This document shows positions 26,483-37,963 of a stretch of 64,000 nt of DNA, piece by piece. Position numbers and translations under genes: made by a program. The first letter of the stretch is position 1. The number at the start of each line of letters is the position of its first letter. This DNA comes from SAR202 cluster bacterium Casp-Chloro-G3 (lineage in GTDB: Bacteria > Chloroflexota > Dehalococcoidia > Lucifugimonadales > UBA3495), in contig MUCJ01000004.1 of the NCBI GenBank assembly GCA_002816715.1, forward strand, positions 27,131 through 91,130. Reading direction: 5' to 3'. Under the pieces are notes generated by a model, which had not been told where the DNA came from, did no database searches, and was given only the letters and a program-made list of their open reading frames with translations.

Positions 26483-28042
26483 GTGTTTAGCAAAATTTTA
26501 ATAGCGAACCGCGGCGAGATCGCCTGCCGAATTATAAAAACCTGCCAGAAACTCAACATCAAAACCGTAGCCGTCTATTCGGAAGCAGACCACAAAGGGC
26601 GCCACGTTAAAATGGCCGACGAGGCCTACTTGCTGGGCGCGGCTTCACCCCGGGAAAGCTACCTGAACATCGACAGAATACTGGAAGCTGCCAAGACCAG
26701 CGGCGCGGAAGCAATCCACCCCGGCTACGGGTTCCTCTCGGAAAATCCGGTCTTCGCCGCTCGTTGCGAAGAGGCGGGCGTCAAGTTTATCGGACCCAAC
26801 CCGGATATCATGGCCAAAATGGGCGACAAACTCCGCGCCCGTAAACTGGCCCGCAAAGCCGGACTGCCCGTCCTGCCCGGCACCGACGACGCCGTCGAGG
26901 ACACCCACGCGGTAGACCGAGCCTGGGAATTAGGATTCCCGCTAATGGTCAAGGCCTCCGAGGGTGGCGGCGGCATCGGCATCCATATCATTGAGAGCAT
27001 GGACCAACTATTACCGCTGGTAGAGCGCACCCGTAAAGTGTCGGCCAACGCCTTTGGCAGTACCCGGCTCTTCTTTGAACGTTACCTCCAGGGAGCGTCC
27101 CATATCGAAGTGCAGCTAATCGGCGACGAACAGGGCAATCTGGTGCATCTCTACGAGCGAGACTGCTCAATGCAGCGTCGCAACCAGAAACTCATCGAGG
27201 AAACTCCTGCCGTCAAGCTGAACCCTCAACTGCGTCAAAAACTTTGCAACTTGGCCCTGAAACTGGCCCGGCACATTGGCTACACCAACGCCGGGACCGT
27301 AGAATTTCTGGTATCGTCGCAGGGGCAAATCTACTTCCTGGAAATGAACACCCGCCTTCAAGTCGAACACGGTGTCACCGAGATGATAACCGGTCTCGAT
27401 TTGGTGGAACTTCAGATCAGAGTAGCCTGCGGAGAATCCCTTCCCATCACCCAGGATGAAGTCAAAGTGACCGGTCACGCCATCCAGGCCCGGGTCTATC
27501 CTGAAGACCCCGACACTTTCATGCCCGACATCGGCACCATCACCGGCCTGCACCTGCCCACCTGCCGCAACGTGCGGGTGGACACCGCTCTTTGCAAAGG
27601 CTATGAAGTTACGCTACACTACGAGCCGCTGCTAGCCAAGGTGATGGCGTGGGGCAAGACCAGGGACGAAGCAATCAAGCGTCTGCACAAGGCCCTGCTG
27701 GCTTTTCGGTTGGACGGAGTCAAATCGAACATTCCGCTCCTACGAGACATTCTCACCGACAAAGGATTTGGGGAGGCCACCCACCACACCGGCTCATTAC
27801 CCGCGCTGGTTGCAGCGCGGACGCAGCGTCAGCATTACCCGGGGGTCAACATCCGCATGAACGGCAATGGTCACGAAAAGGCAAACCGGGAGACAGCGGC
27901 GGCCATCGGCGCAGCTCTAGCGTTGGCAATGCAGGGGTCTCAGGCTCAAAGCTCCACAACCCCGGAAACCGCCCCCTGGCGGGTCATTGCCCGTAGGGAA
28001 CAAACCCTCTCCCGCACGCTGGGGAGCCGAGGTTGGCGTTAA
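26483..28042 (+). CDS. accC: Biotin carboxylase subunit of acyl-CoA carboxylase
   Basis: ATP-grasp enzyme that carboxylates biotin on a carrier protein. Core features are [20 protein letters not shown] (start), the glycine-rich ATP loop [27 protein letters not shown] and [15 protein letters not shown], all typical. At 519 residues it is about 70 longer than E. coli AccC; the extra C-terminal stretch (from about 450) is alanine/glutamine-rich and low complexity, possibly a linker. The start is GTG at 26483. It overlaps the biotin carrier gene by ten bases. Acetyl- or propionyl-CoA specificity depends on a carboxyltransferase not present here. Confidence 0.93.
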   Translation: MFSKILIANRGEIACRIIKTCQKLNIKTVAVYSEADHKGRHVKMADEAYLLGAASPRESYLNIDRILEAAKTSGAEAIHPGYGFLSENPVFAARCEEAGVKFIGPNPDIMAKMGDKLRARKLARKAGLPVLPGTDDAVEDTHAVDRAWELGFPLMVKASEGGGGIGIHIIESMDQLLPLVERTRKVSANAFGSTRLFFERYLQGASHIEVQLIGDEQGNLVHLYERDCSMQRRNQKLIEETPAVKLNPQLRQKLCNLALKLARHIGYTNAGTVEFLVSSQGQIYFLEMNTRLQVEHGVTEMITGLDLVELQIRVACGESLPITQDEVKVTGHAIQARVYPEDPDTFMPDIGTITGLHLPTCRNVRVDTALCKGYEVTLHYEPLLAKVMAWGKTRDEAIKRLHKALLAFRLDGVKSNIPLLRDILTDKGFGEATHHTGSLPALVAARTQRQHYPGVNIRMNGNGHEKANRETAAAIGAALALAMQGSQAQSSTTPETAPWRVIARREQTLSRTLGSRGWR

Positions 28043-28464
28043 CCACGCTACGGGTTAAAGTCGGCGAACATTGGTATACCGTAGATGTAGGAGACCTCAC
28101 TCAATCCCCAGTGGAGGTCACCGTCGATGGTGAGACCTTCCTGGTCGAGATTGAGGCCCTAGCCCAACCAATCAGACGCCCACCCCGACCGGGTCGCTCT
28201 GGAAATGATACACCGCAAGCCGCCAGCGCCACACCAACCGCCGCCGCTTTAGACAAAATACTCCGCTCACCCATGCCCGGCCGGGTAATGTCAATTCTGG
28301 TGCGCCCCGGCGACCGTGTCTCCGCTGGCGACGAGGTCTGCGTAGTGGAAGCCATGAAAATGGAGCAGAGCATCCGCTCGCCAAGAGACGGTGTGGTCAA
28401 AGCGGTTCACGTCCAGCCGCTGGACTCGGTCAGCGCCAACGATCCGCTGGTTGAGTTGGAGTAA
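28033..28464 (+). CDS. Biotin carboxyl carrier protein
   Basis: A 143-residue carrier with an N-terminal beta-rich part, a Pro/Ala linker (about 50-75) and a biotinyl domain ending in the classic EAMKME motif, with the biotinylated lysine at residue 109. The domain closes with [12 protein letters not shown]. The start is TTG at 28033 inside the end of accC, so the two are coupled. The layout is like the separate carrier of acetyl/propionyl-CoA carboxylases. Confidence 0.9.
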   Translation: MALTTLRVKVGEHWYTVDVGDLTQSPVEVTVDGETFLVEIEALAQPIRRPPRPGRSGNDTPQAASATPTAAALDKILRSPMPGRVMSILVRPGDRVSAGDEVCVVEAMKMEQSIRSPRDGVVKAVHVQPLDSVSANDPLVELE

Positions 28465-28634
28465 TCTCCACCCACTTTCGTTTAATACCCATGCAGTTAC
28501 CACTCCGTCATTTTCTTACTATTTTCCGTTAATCCTGACATCCCACCCAAACGCGAAACTCCGCTGAGTGGTAAAATTAGAGCCAACACGCTAGGCCATT
28601 GTCTATCCCCAGATTTAGCCAAGGATGCAGCTTT

Positions 28635-31565
28635 ATGCCCCAGGAATTCATCCACATCAAGGGCGCCCGCGAGCACAACCTCAAGAACGTTGAGGTCAGC
28701 ATCCCGCGCGAAAAATTGGTGGTAATCACCGGCGTTTCCGGCTCGGGCAAAAGCTCGCTGGCCTTTGACACCATCTACGCGGAAGGGCAACGACGTTATG
28801 TTGAGTCGCTGTCTGCCTATGCGCGCCAGTTCTTGGGTCGCATGGACAAGCCCGATGTGGACTACATTGAAGGACTGTCCCCGGCCATTTCCATCGACCA
28901 GAAAGGCGTGTCCCACAACCCTCGCTCCACGGTGGGCACCGTTACCGAAATTTACGACTACCTGCGGCTGCTGTTCGCCCGGGTGGGTCACCCTCATTGT
29001 CCCAAGTGCGGTCGTCCGGTGGAACGCCAGACGATACAGCAAATCGTCGATGCCATCACGTCCCTGCCAGAGGACAGCCGCATTACGCTGCTGGCCCCCA
29101 AAGTCCGTCGCAAAAAGGGCGAGCACAAGGATGTGTTCGAGGCGGCGCGCAAGGCTGGGTTTGTCCGCATCCGGGTCAATGGAGAAATCCACCAGTTGGA
29201 TGAAATCGACAATCTGGCCCTGAACAAGCAGAAATGGCACTACATTGAACTGGTCATCGACCGGCTAATAATCCGCGAAGAAACCGAGCACAGCCGCGTG
29301 GCCGAGTCGGTGGAGACCGCGCTGCGGGAGGGCGATGGCGTGGTGCAGGTGGTGAAACAAGCAAAAGAGGCCGGTGACAAAGAAGAAGAGCTAGTCTTTT
29401 CCGAGCAATTCGCCTGCGTCCGTTGCGGAATCAGCCTGCCGGAAATAGAACCGCGCACCTTCAGCTTCAACAGCCCCCACGGGGCCTGCCCGGCCTGCAC
29501 CGGCCTGGGCTACAAGTTGGAAGTTGACCCCGAGTTGGTTATACCCAATAAAGAGTTGTCTTTGGCCGAGGGAGCGGTGGCGCCCTGGATGCGCTCCGGG
29601 GCCTCCAGCGGTTGGTACCTCAGCATGATGGAGTCGGTAGCCAAAGCCAGCGGCTTTTCATCCAAAACTCCCGTTAAGGACCTGGATGACGAACAAATCA
29701 ACCTGATTCTGAACGGCAACGATAACCAAAGTGTAACCATTCGCCACCGCACCCGGCGCGGCCAAAACTATAGTTGGGACACAAACTTTGAGGGCGTAAT
29801 CCCCAATCTCCAGCGTCGCTACAAAAACACCGACTCCGACTACACCCGTCATGAAATTGAACGGTATATGTCGGCCCGGCCCTGCCAGTCGTGCGGGGGC
29901 AAGCGTCTCCGGCCCGAAGCCCTGGGCGTCAAGGTCTGCGGTCAAAACATCATTGAAGTTACATCATTAAACATCGGACAGGGGTTGGAATGGGTGCAGC
30001 GTATCGACCCGGACGTGCCCTGGAAAGGTCGTCGGGAGACTCTAACCGCCCGGGACAAGACCATTGCCAACCAGATATTCAAAGAGATTGAGGGTCGGCT
30101 GCGCTTCCTGGAAGGCATCGGCCTGGACTACGTCACCATGGATCGCACCGCCCGCACCCTTTCCGGCGGCGAGGCCCAGCGGGTGCGTCTGGCCACCCAG
30201 ATCGGCTCCGGATTGACCGGGGTGCTTTACGTCTGTGACGAGCCGACCGTGGGGCTGCACCCCCACGATGACTATCGCCTCATTGGCACCTTGAGCAGAC
30301 TGCGGGACATGGGCAATACAGTGATAGTCGTAGAGCATGACGAGGCCATGATGCGGGCCGCCGACTACATAGTGGACATGGGCCCAGGAGCAGGCGAACA
30401 TGGCGGTCAGGTGGTGGCCACCGGCACCATTGACCAGATAATGGGCAATTCGGCATCGCTAACCGGACAGTATCTCAGCGGCCAAAAGCAAATACCCTTG
30501 CCCACGGTCAGGCGCAGCGGCAACGGCAGCGCTATCACCGTAACCGGCGCCAGAGAAAATAACCTGAAGGGCCTTGACGTTTCCATACCGCTGGGCCTGT
30601 TGATCTGTGTCACCGGCGTTTCCGGTTCCGGCAAGAGCACCCTGGTATACGACGTCCTCTATAAGAAGCTGGCCCAGGTACTCAACAACTCCCGGGAGCG
30701 CCCCGGCGATCACGACAGCGTGTCCGGCATTGAAAACATCGACAAAGTGGTCAACATCGACCAGTCACCCATCGGACGCACTCCCCGCAGCAACCCCGCC
30801 ACCTACACCGGAGCGTTCACGCCCATTCGGGAACTCTTCGCCAGCCTGCCCGAGGCCCGGGTTCGCGGTTACAAGCCGGGCCGGTTCTCCTTCAATGTTA
30901 AAGGCGGCCGGTGCGAAGCCTGCCAGGGTGAGGGCTACATTCAAATCGAGATGCAATTCCTGCCCGATGTTACCGTCCCCTGCGAAATCTGTCTCGGTCG
31001 CCGCTATAACCGGGAAGCGATTGAAGTGACCCTGCACGGCAAAAGCATAGCCGATGTGCTGGAGATGACTGCCGAGCAAGCTCTGGAGTTTTTCTGGAAT
31101 TTCCCCCGCATCCGGCCCAAGCTGGAGACTTTGCGGGACGTGGGCCTGGGCTACATCCGGTTGGGCCAGCCCGCCACGACACTCTCCGGCGGCGAAGCCC
31201 AGCGGGTCAAGCTGTCTACTGAGCTATCCCGCCGGGCCACTGGCAAAACTCTGTACCTGCTGGATGAGCCGACCACCGGCCTGTCCTTTGAAGACTGCGC
31301 GGCCCTGCTCCGCGTTTTGCACCGCCTGGTGGACAACGGTAACACTGTGCTGCTGATTGAGCACAATCTGGACCTGATCAAAAACGCCGATTGGATCATT
31401 GACCTGGGGCCTGGCGCCGGCGACCGAGGCGGGGAGATCATTGCCTGCGGCACCCCCGAGGAGCTAGCCCACGTGAGTGAATCCCACACCGGGTACTACG
31501 TCGAAAAAATATTGTCCGGCAGCCGCCAACCACTGGCCGACGCAATGGCCGCCGCTGGCAATTAA
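28635..31565 (+). CDS. uvrA: UvrABC system protein A
   Basis: Damage-recognition ATPase of nucleotide excision repair. Two ABC modules are present: Walker A sequences GVSGSGKSS (N-terminal) and GVSGSGKST (about residue 640), with signature segments [16 protein letters not shown] and [16 protein letters not shown]. Cysteine pairs of the zinc fingers appear at [23 protein letters not shown] and [21 protein letters not shown] chose ATG 28635 ([16 protein letters not shown]), which has AAGGA upstream; TTG 28599 would add 12 atypical residues. No SOS-like box was seen in front of it. Confidence 0.96.
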   Translation: MPQEFIHIKGAREHNLKNVEVSIPREKLVVITGVSGSGKSSLAFDTIYAEGQRRYVESLSAYARQFLGRMDKPDVDYIEGLSPAISIDQKGVSHNPRSTVGTVTEIYDYLRLLFARVGHPHCPKCGRPVERQTIQQIVDAITSLPEDSRITLLAPKVRRKKGEHKDVFEAARKAGFVRIRVNGEIHQLDEIDNLALNKQKWHYIELVIDRLIIREETEHSRVAESVETALREGDGVVQVVKQAKEAGDKEEELVFSEQFACVRCGISLPEIEPRTFSFNSPHGACPACTGLGYKLEVDPELVIPNKELSLAEGAVAPWMRSGASSGWYLSMMESVAKASGFSSKTPVKDLDDEQINLILNGNDNQSVTIRHRTRRGQNYSWDTNFEGVIPNLQRRYKNTDSDYTRHEIERYMSARPCQSCGGKRLRPEALGVKVCGQNIIEVTSLNIGQGLEWVQRIDPDVPWKGRRETLTARDKTIANQIFKEIEGRLRFLEGIGLDYVTMDRTARTLSGGEAQRVRLATQIGSGLTGVLYVCDEPTVGLHPHDDYRLIGTLSRLRDMGNTVIVVEHDEAMMRAADYIVDMGPGAGEHGGQVVATGTIDQIMGNSASLTGQYLSGQKQIPLPTVRRSGNGSAITVTGARENNLKGLDVSIPLGLLICVTGVSGSGKSTLVYDVLYKKLAQVLNNSRERPGDHDSVSGIENIDKVVNIDQSPIGRTPRSNPATYTGAFTPIRELFASLPEARVRGYKPGRFSFNVKGGRCEACQGEGYIQIEMQFLPDVTVPCEICLGRRYNREAIEVTLHGKSIADVLEMTAEQALEFFWNFPRIRPKLETLRDVGLGYIRLGQPATTLSGGEAQRVKLSTELSRRATGKTLYLLDEPTTGLSFEDCAALLRVLHRLVDNGNTVLLIEHNLDLIKNADWIIDLGPGAGDRGGEIIACGTPEELAHVSESHTGYYVEKILSGSRQPLADAMAAAGN

Positions 31566-31695
31566 CCATTCCGTCGGTATCACTTTTCGGCCAGATTGGG
31601 TAGATTCAGTCGGATTTCTGCTTAACCTGAACCATTCCCTTTGAGCTTCCGCTGATCCGCGCCAATATCGCGACAGACCGCATTTTTCTGATTTC

Positions 31696-31722
31696 TTGTT
31701 CTCTTCGGCGGTTTGATACAAT
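31696..31722 (+). promoter_or_regulatory. Possible promoter of the MBL hydrolase gene
   Basis: TTGTTC (31696-31701) and TACAAT (31717-31722) are separated by 15 bases, shorter than ideal, about 35 bases before the start. Confidence 0.3.
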
Positions 31723-31758
31723 GATGTCTGTCCCTGATAATTAGTTTGGAGAGTAATT

Positions 31759-32397
31759 ATGTCGCTCCATTTTGATGGCGAAATAAAGATCACCAAAATC
31801 AACATGGGCCCCTACAATAACAACGGCTATATTGTTGTTTGCCCAGAAACCAATGAGGGAATAATCATCGACACTCCCGCGGAACCAGAAAAATTGCTCA
31901 GCGAAATAGGCAACGTGAAAATCAAGGCCATCCTGATCACCCACGGCCATCAGGACCACCTCGTGGGCTTTGCTGAGATCCGGAGCAAGGTGGGATCAGT
32001 CGTTGGCGCCGGGGTTGATGACATCGAACTTCTGCCGACTCCACCGGAGCTCGGCCTGAGCGACGGAGCCGTCATACAGTTCGGCAAGCGCCGCATCCAG
32101 GCGCTTTCGACGCCGGGTCACACCCCTGGCTCAACCTGTTTCCTGGTGGGTAACCACCTCTTTTCCGGCGACACACTCTTTCCCGGCGGGCCTGGCAAGT
32201 CACGCACCCCGGAAGCCTTCCGTCAGGAAATCGACAGTATTACCAAAAAGCTGTTGGTGTTGCCCGATGAAACAGCGGTCTATCCCGGACATGGGGATGA
32301 CACTACCATCGGTGAAGCGCGAGAACAGTACCAGGCATTCGCATCACGGCAGCACCCTGACGACCTGCACGGGGATGTATCTTGGCTAGAAAGTTAA
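31759..32397 (+). CDS. MBL-fold metallohydrolase (glyoxalase II-like)
   Basis: A 212-residue metallo-beta-lactamase fold protein. The binuclear metal motif THGHQDH is at 61-67. Further ligands are in STPGHTPGSTCF (about 115-126), SGDTLF and YPGHGDDTTIGE (about 175-190). This arrangement is that of glyoxalase II-like thioesterase hydrolases; the substrate is unknown. It lies between uvrA and an M16 peptidase, each with its own gap. Confidence 0.88.
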   Translation: MSLHFDGEIKITKINMGPYNNNGYIVVCPETNEGIIIDTPAEPEKLLSEIGNVKIKAILITHGHQDHLVGFAEIRSKVGSVVGAGVDDIELLPTPPELGLSDGAVIQFGKRRIQALSTPGHTPGSTCFLVGNHLFSGDTLFPGGPGKSRTPEAFRQEIDSITKKLLVLPDETAVYPGHGDDTTIGEAREQYQAFASRQHPDDLHGDVSWLES

Positions 32398-32524
32398 TGC
32401 CTTTCGGTTGATTCTGGTCCGAGGCATCCAAGCCTGGGAAAGAGCCCCAGTGTCTTTGAGGGATCCGATTGGTTATCCCCTCTATGTATAAATTCGATTC
32501 TCGATAGTCTGGTTTTGAGGTTCT

Positions 32525-33787
32525 ATGTTCCAACGCACCGTCCTGGATAACCAACTCCGCATTCTTACCGATACAATGCCCCACACACCTTCAGTTTCCA
32601 TGATGATTTGCGTTGGCGCGGGATCCCGATACGAGCCCAAAGATTTGGCGGGACTATCCCATTTCCTGGAGCACCTGCCCTTCAAGGGCACCAAAAGCTG
32701 GCCGACCGCGAGAGCAGTGAGTGAAGCCATTGAAGGTGTTGGCGGCCTGATGAACGCCAGCACTGACCGGGAAATGACCATTTTCTGGGTCAAGGTGGCC
32801 CGTCTGCACTACCGCCAAGCCTTCTCAGTGCTGTTGGACCTGCTGCTCAACCCCCTCTTGGACCCGGCGGAGATGGAAAAGGAGCGGGAGGTCATTCAAG
32901 AAGAACTGCGCATGACCAATGACTACCCAACTCAGTTAGTAGACCTACTGATCGACGACACCCTATGGCCCGACCAGGCCATGGGCCGTGACGTTGGCGG
33001 CACTCCGGATACGGTAAACCAAATAACGGTAGATGACGTTCGTAAGTATATGGAGCGACAGTACAACCCGGCCAACACCGTGGTGGCGGTTGCCGGAAAC
33101 ATCACTGAGGAAGAAGTCATTGAACTGGTGGGCAACGCTACCCGAGATTGGAAACCCCAGGAAGCATTGGCCTGGGAGCCGGTAACCGTTGGGCTGAACG
33201 AGCCGTTGGTGCGCATAGATAACCGCCGCACTGACCAGTCGCACGTCTGTCTAGGACTGCCCGGGCTGTCCCTATCTGACCCAGACCGTTACTCCTTTTC
33301 CCTACTCAACGGACTTTTGGGCGACGGCATGAGCAGCCGGTTGTTCTTGAACCTGCGGGAACGCCAGGGTCTGGCCTACGACGTATCCAGCTCGATCAAC
33401 AATTTCCGCGACTGCGGCTCGCTGGTGGTCTACTGCGGGGTGGAGCCCAAGAAAACCCGTGAAGCAGTGCAGTCCATTGTCAGCGAACTGCACGGCATGC
33501 ACCAGGAAGTCCCTTACCCGGAGTTGAACAAGGCCAAAGAGTATGCCAAAGGGCGCTTGTTGCTGCGTATGGAAGATAGCCGTTCAGTGGCAGCCTGGTT
33601 GGGCACTCAGGAACTACTGCTGGGCGAAATCGACACTGTTGATGAAGTAATCCAGCAGATTGACGAAATTACCACCGCTGACGTCGCCCGGGTCGCGCAA
33701 CGAGTGCTGGAGGAAGACAAGATGAGGCTGGCGATTGTTGGCCCTCATCGTAGCGATAAGTTGCTGCGCAAGCTACTGCGATTTTAA
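32525..33787 (+). CDS. M16-family zinc peptidase
   Basis: A 420-residue single-unit member of the pitrilysin/processing-peptidase family. The inverted zinc motif HFLEH is at 46-50, and the third zinc ligand glutamate is expected in EREVIQEELRM (about 120-130). The C-terminal half carries the RQGLAYDVSSSI segment that contributes to substrate binding in the second M16 domain. Bacterial versions of this size usually work as dimers on peptides. Here there is a single gene with no catalytically dead partner next door. Confidence 0.9.
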   Translation: MFQRTVLDNQLRILTDTMPHTPSVSMMICVGAGSRYEPKDLAGLSHFLEHLPFKGTKSWPTARAVSEAIEGVGGLMNASTDREMTIFWVKVARLHYRQAFSVLLDLLLNPLLDPAEMEKEREVIQEELRMTNDYPTQLVDLLIDDTLWPDQAMGRDVGGTPDTVNQITVDDVRKYMERQYNPANTVVAVAGNITEEEVIELVGNATRDWKPQEALAWEPVTVGLNEPLVRIDNRRTDQSHVCLGLPGLSLSDPDRYSFSLLNGLLGDGMSSRLFLNLRERQGLAYDVSSSINNFRDCGSLVVYCGVEPKKTREAVQSIVSELHGMHQEVPYPELNKAKEYAKGRLLLRMEDSRSVAAWLGTQELLLGEIDTVDEVIQQIDEITTADVARVAQRVLEEDKMRLAIVGPHRSDKLLRKLLRF

Positions 33788-33838
33788 TGTCTCTGGCGGG
33801 CAGAATACCGCCGCCTGAACTATATTACCCAGAAATTG

Positions 33839-33869
33839 AATAACCCCTCAAATGTTAAGAGGGGTTATT
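33839..33869. terminator. Bidirectional intrinsic terminator-like hairpin
   Basis: AATAACCCCTC (33839-33849) pairs perfectly with GAGGGGTTATT (33859-33869) across a nine-base loop, between the convergent M16 peptidase and FAH-family genes. T-runs are short on both sides. Confidence 0.75.
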
Positions 33870-33924
33870 CACGTCTGTCACCGTTCATTTCATAGTACTA
33901 GAACCGATTAATAGGTCCGAATTG

Positions 33925-34731
33925 CTACGGGGCATTAATATCGAACTCAGCCTCTACCGGGTTGGATAAAATACCGATGCCCGGTATCTCCACCTCCACC
34001 ACATCTCCCGGCCTGATCGCGGTAGTGGTGCCGGTAGCTCCGGAGAACACCATGTCTCCAGGACGCAAAGTCACGTGCTGGCTAATGTAGCTGACAATCT
34101 CGGGGAAGGTGAACAGCATGTCGCTGGTATTGCAATTCTGGACTTGCTTGCCGTTAATCCGCACCATCAAGTCCAGGTTCTGCGCGTCAATGTCGGTTTC
34201 GATCCAAGGCCCTACCGGCGCGAAAGTATCAGAACCTTTGGCGCGCCAGAAAGTCCAGTCGTCGCCCTGCCAGGTGCGCTCGCTGACGTCGTTGCCGCAG
34301 GTGTAGCCTAAGATGAAGCGAGGAGCTTGGGCGGGACTGATCCGGCGGCAGTCTTTGCCAATAACCGCCACCGCTTCCCCCTCGTAGTGCACCTCACCCG
34401 TGGAGTCTTTGGGAATAATAATGGGGTCGTTGTTTCCGGTAAGGGAATTACGACCCTTGCGCCAGGGGTTTGGGTGTTGGGGAATTGGAGGAGTTTCCAC
34501 TCCCAAGACGGTTCCAGCGTACTCCAGATGGTCAGCGAAGTTAAGCCCCGGACACCACAACTCCATCGGTTCGCTGGGAGGCATTAACCGGACTTCACTC
34601 AGGGGATATCTGGCATCGGTCATGCGGAACTTGGTGTAGATGCTGCCCCGTATTTCGATAACCTCGTCCCCCTTGACCACTCCATAGGCCACCCTTATAC
34701 CGGTCCGAAAGCGAGCTATCTTCATCCACAT
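33925..34731 (-). CDS. Fumarylacetoacetate hydrolase (FAH) family protein
   Basis: A 268-residue protein with the FAH fold: a short N-terminal domain, then VHYEGEAVAVIGKDCRRI (metal glutamates), FILGYTCGNDVSERTWQ and RAKGSDTFAPVGPWIETDID, and a C-terminal LRPGDMVFSGATGTTTAI. Family members hydrolyse, hydrate or isomerise beta-diketo and oxo acids in aromatic or carbohydrate breakdown; the exact substrate is not readable. It is divergent from an LLM oxidoreductase gene, and both fit degradation of complex organic matter. Confidence 0.88.
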   Translation of the reverse strand: MWMKIARFRTGIRVAYGVVKGDEVIEIRGSIYTKFRMTDARYPLSEVRLMPPSEPMELWCPGLNFADHLEYAGTVLGVETPPIPQHPNPWRKGRNSLTGNNDPIIIPKDSTGEVHYEGEAVAVIGKDCRRISPAQAPRFILGYTCGNDVSERTWQGDDWTFWRAKGSDTFAPVGPWIETDIDAQNLDLMVRINGKQVQNCNTSDMLFTFPEIVSYISQHVTLRPGDMVFSGATGTTTAIRPGDVVEVEIPGIGILSNPVEAEFDINAP

Positions 34732-34968
34732 CCCCTATGATCCGAACCAATGCTGCAACTACTAGCCGCGATTGTAACCCGTCCTCAAAATCGTCGCAAG
34801 GCTTGATTTTGTGAGCGAGTTGTGATTATCCTGTGAGACCAGTAAGCATTCTCAGGATCCATTGATTTTTAGAAAAATGCTGCCAAAACCTGATGGCTGA
34901 TAGTATCATCCGGGTTATGTAAATGAAAAGACCCAAATATAGCCTTAATAGTTCTAAATGGGGTCAAT

Positions 34969-35979
34969 TTGAAATTAGGATTCTTCGTAACTAACCAATA
35001 CCTACCTGGTGAATCCATGCCCCGCAAGATACAGGAGAGCGTAGAGCAGGTGCAGGCGGCCCGCGAAGCCGGATTCGATTTGATCTGCACCGGCCAGCAC
35101 TACCTGGCTGCTCCTTATCAGATGAGCAGCAGCTTGCCCCTGCTAGCGCGGCTGGCCGCCGAAGCCGGGGACATGTCCGTGGCCGCCACCGTGATTCTCG
35201 TGCCGCTGCACAATCCGGTTGAATTGGCTGAGAGTATCGCCACTATGGACGCTATCTGTGACGGTAGGTTCATTTTCGGGGTGGGACTGGGCTACCGCGA
35301 AGAAGAGTATACCGCTTTTGGCATTCAGCGCGGCGAGAGGGTTGGCCGTCTTCGGGAAGCCCTGGATGTGATGAAGCTGCTCTGGACGCAGGATGAGGTG
35401 GAGTTCCAGGGCAGATATTATCAGGTTCCCAAATGTTCTCCCGCCACTCGTCCGGTACAGCTGCCCCATCCGCCCATCTGGGTGGCCGCCAACAACGATG
35501 CTGCCATTCGACGGGCGGCCCGTTGGGGGTACCCTTGGATAATTAACCCCCATGCGACTGTACCGATGGTTGCCGACCAATGGGCCAAGTACAAAGAGAC
35601 CCTGGCACAGTCGGGGAATCAGTTGCCCGACACCTTGCCCATGATGCGGGAACTCTACATCGCAGAGGACCGGGAGACGGCCTACGTGGAAAGCGAGCCC
35701 TATCTGGCGCCCAAGTACCAGGCCTACGCTGCCTGGGGTCAGGACAAGGCTTTGCCCGGCGAAGAGAGCTTCAGCATTCCCTATCAAGAATTGGCCAAAG
35801 ACCGGTTCCTGCTGGGTTCACCGGAGGAGGTCGTGCAGGAGATACGGCGATACGAAAAAGAACTGGACGCCAACTGCCTGATCTTCCGGATGCAATGGCC
35901 TGGAATGGCGCAAGCCCAAGTGTTGCGTCAGATCGAGCTTCTGGGCAAAGCGGTGATACCCCGCATCAAGGGCGTTTGA
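34969..35979 (+). CDS. LLM class flavin-dependent oxidoreductase
   Basis: A 336-residue luciferase-like TIM-barrel protein that uses reduced flavin (FMN or F420). Typical segments are KLGFFVTNQYLPGES, EAGFDLICTGQHYL, VAATVILVPLHNPVELAES, CDGRFIFGVGLGYREEEY and the later HPPIWVAANNDAAIRRAARWG. The start is TTG at 34969. Many-copy expansion of this family is a known trait of SAR202-type Chloroflexota, where it is linked to oxidation of recalcitrant organic matter. Its substrate here is unknown. Confidence 0.88.
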   Translation: MKLGFFVTNQYLPGESMPRKIQESVEQVQAAREAGFDLICTGQHYLAAPYQMSSSLPLLARLAAEAGDMSVAATVILVPLHNPVELAESIATMDAICDGRFIFGVGLGYREEEYTAFGIQRGERVGRLREALDVMKLLWTQDEVEFQGRYYQVPKCSPATRPVQLPHPPIWVAANNDAAIRRAARWGYPWIINPHATVPMVADQWAKYKETLAQSGNQLPDTLPMMRELYIAEDRETAYVESEPYLAPKYQAYAAWGQDKALPGEESFSIPYQELAKDRFLLGSPEEVVQEIRRYEKELDANCLIFRMQWPGMAQAQVLRQIELLGKAVIPRIKGV

Positions 35980-35992
35980 ACGGCCAGCGCAG

Positions 35993-37963
35993 CTAGCGTG
36001 CTGGAGCCAGACTCCCATCCTGTCCATACACAATGTGGCCATCGGACATGACCGTTCCGTCTTCACACTCGCATTCCACCTGACCGCCTTGGAACTGCTG
36101 CAAATACAAGCTGGCATACAGTCCCCCTTTAGCCAGCAACTGGGGATGGGTGCCTTGCTCGACAATCCGGCCTTGATCCACCACAAAAATTACATCGGCG
36201 GCCAATATGGTGGACAAGCGGTGGGCGATGGCAACAGTAGTGCGTCCCTTCATTAGAGGCTCCAGTGCCGCCTGAACCAGTCGTTCGCTGCCGGTGTCCA
36301 ACGCCGAGGTTGCTTCATCCAGAATCAATATTCGAGGCTGGTGCAGAATCACCCGGGCTAAGGAAAGCCGCTGACGCTCACCGCCGGACATGCGGTATCC
36401 GCGTTCTCCGACCACTGTGTCGTAGCCTTCAGAAAACCCCAGAATTCGATCATGGATATTCGCGGCTTTCGCCGCCGCTACCATCTCTTCCTCGGTGGCA
36501 TCGGGTCTTCCATAGCGCAGATTGTCCCGGATGGTGGCGTGGAAAAGGTAGCTTTCTTGAGACACGTAGCCAATAATGTTGGCCAGTGACCGCTGTTTCA
36601 CCTTGCGAACATCGTAGCCGTCAATGATCACTGTTCCCTCGGTGGCATCGTACAAACGGGGAATCAGGTAGGAAATAGTAGTCTTGCCCGCCCCACTGGG
36701 GCCGACAAATGCCGCCAGTTGACCCGGCTGGATGTCGAAACTGACTCCATCCAATGCCCAGCGTGATTCTTCCCCGACTTGAGCGACCTTCCCTTCAGCC
36801 CCTACTTCGGTCGCGCCATAGTTAATCCTGACCGAATCAAACCTGACCGAACCAGCGATTTGCTCCGGTTGCAGATCAAGGGCATCAGGAGCGTCAACTA
36901 TGTCAGGCTTGATATCCAGATAGCCAAAAATCCGCTCAAAGAGGGCCAGAGACGATTGCAATTCTACAGATACCCGGAGCAGAGTGCCAACCGGGAAATA
37001 CAAACGCGACTGGAGGGTGGTGAAGGCGACAATGGTACCGGCGGAGATTCCGCCGCCCCGGAACCCGCCTAGCAAGTATCCGGCCAGAACGTAGATAATC
37101 ACCGGAGATATCGAGAAGAAGGTCTGCATGATGGCCCAGACCGATTGTCCAGTCATCTGCCGCCGGATTACCAGGTCCGACAGTTTCTGATTCTCCTGCT
37201 CGAACCGCTCCACTTCCTGGTCCTGCCTCCCAAAAAGTCGGGTCAGCATAATGCCGGAGATGGACAGGGTCTCCTGAGTGATCGCGGTCATCTCCGCAGT
37301 GGACTGCTGTACCAGAGCCGACACCGCTCGTCGTTTCCGCCCCACTTTTTTGGTGATAAAGGCAAATAGAGGCACCACGCCAACGGCCACTAGAGTTAGC
37401 TCCCAGGAAAGCACCGCCATCGCCACCACCGTGCTGATGAAAATCACCACGTTGGCGATAACATCGGTGACCGTGCTGGTTACGACGTTCTGCACGCCGC
37501 CGACGTCGTTGGACACTCTGGACTGTATCTCTCCGGTGCGAGTGCCGGTGAAGAAACTCAGCGACAGGCCCTGCAAGTGTCGAAATAACCGGTCACGCAG
37601 GTCGCGCATCACGCGCTGTCCGACAGTATTAGTCAGATAAGTCTGGGCGATTCCGATACCACTGGTCACTACCGTGACCGCCACCATCACTCCCGCCACG
37701 ATCCACAGCAGGTTCAGGTTAGGGGGCATTGAGACCGGCAACCCCGCCGCGTCTAGGCCCATTGGGAAGAGCGCCGAGTCGAAGACAACCCGGATCAGGA
37801 GCGGGTTAACCACCCCCAGACCCGCCGAAACCAAAATCAGCAGTCCAACAACAATAACCTGAGACTTATAAGGCCCGAACGCTGCAGCAATGCGACGGAT
37901 CAGGCCCCGCTGGGCAATTGCTCCAGTCGTGATATTGGCTTGGTCAATATCCATATCCCCCAT
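35993..37963 (-). CDS. ABC transporter, fused permease and ATP-binding protein
   Basis: A 656-residue half-transporter of the exporter type. The N-terminal six-helix membrane domain covers about 20-330. The nucleotide-binding domain has Walker A GPSGAGKTT, Q-loop GYVSQES, signature MSGGERQRLSLAR, Walker B ILILDEATSALD and switch AHRLSTI. A short tail of about 30 residues (ECECEDGTVMSDGHIVYGQD) follows the normal end and contains two cysteines. It should work as a homodimer unless a partner exists elsewhere. Substrate (lipid, drug or peptide) unknown. Confidence 0.92.
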   Translation of the reverse strand: MGDMDIDQANITTGAIAQRGLIRRIAAAFGPYKSQVIVVGLLILVSAGLGVVNPLLIRVVFDSALFPMGLDAAGLPVSMPPNLNLLWIVAGVMVAVTVVTSGIGIAQTYLTNTVGQRVMRDLRDRLFRHLQGLSLSFFTGTRTGEIQSRVSNDVGGVQNVVTSTVTDVIANVVIFISTVVAMAVLSWELTLVAVGVVPLFAFITKKVGRKRRAVSALVQQSTAEMTAITQETLSISGIMLTRLFGRQDQEVERFEQENQKLSDLVIRRQMTGQSVWAIMQTFFSISPVIIYVLAGYLLGGFRGGGISAGTIVAFTTLQSRLYFPVGTLLRVSVELQSSLALFERIFGYLDIKPDIVDAPDALDLQPEQIAGSVRFDSVRINYGATEVGAEGKVAQVGEESRWALDGVSFDIQPGQLAAFVGPSGAGKTTISYLIPRLYDATEGTVIIDGYDVRKVKQRSLANIIGYVSQESYLFHATIRDNLRYGRPDATEEEMVAAAKAANIHDRILGFSEGYDTVVGERGYRMSGGERQRLSLARVILHQPRILILDEATSALDTGSERLVQAALEPLMKGRTTVAIAHRLSTILAADVIFVVDQGRIVEQGTHPQLLAKGGLYASLYLQQFQGGQVECECEDGTVMSDGHIVYGQDGSLAPAR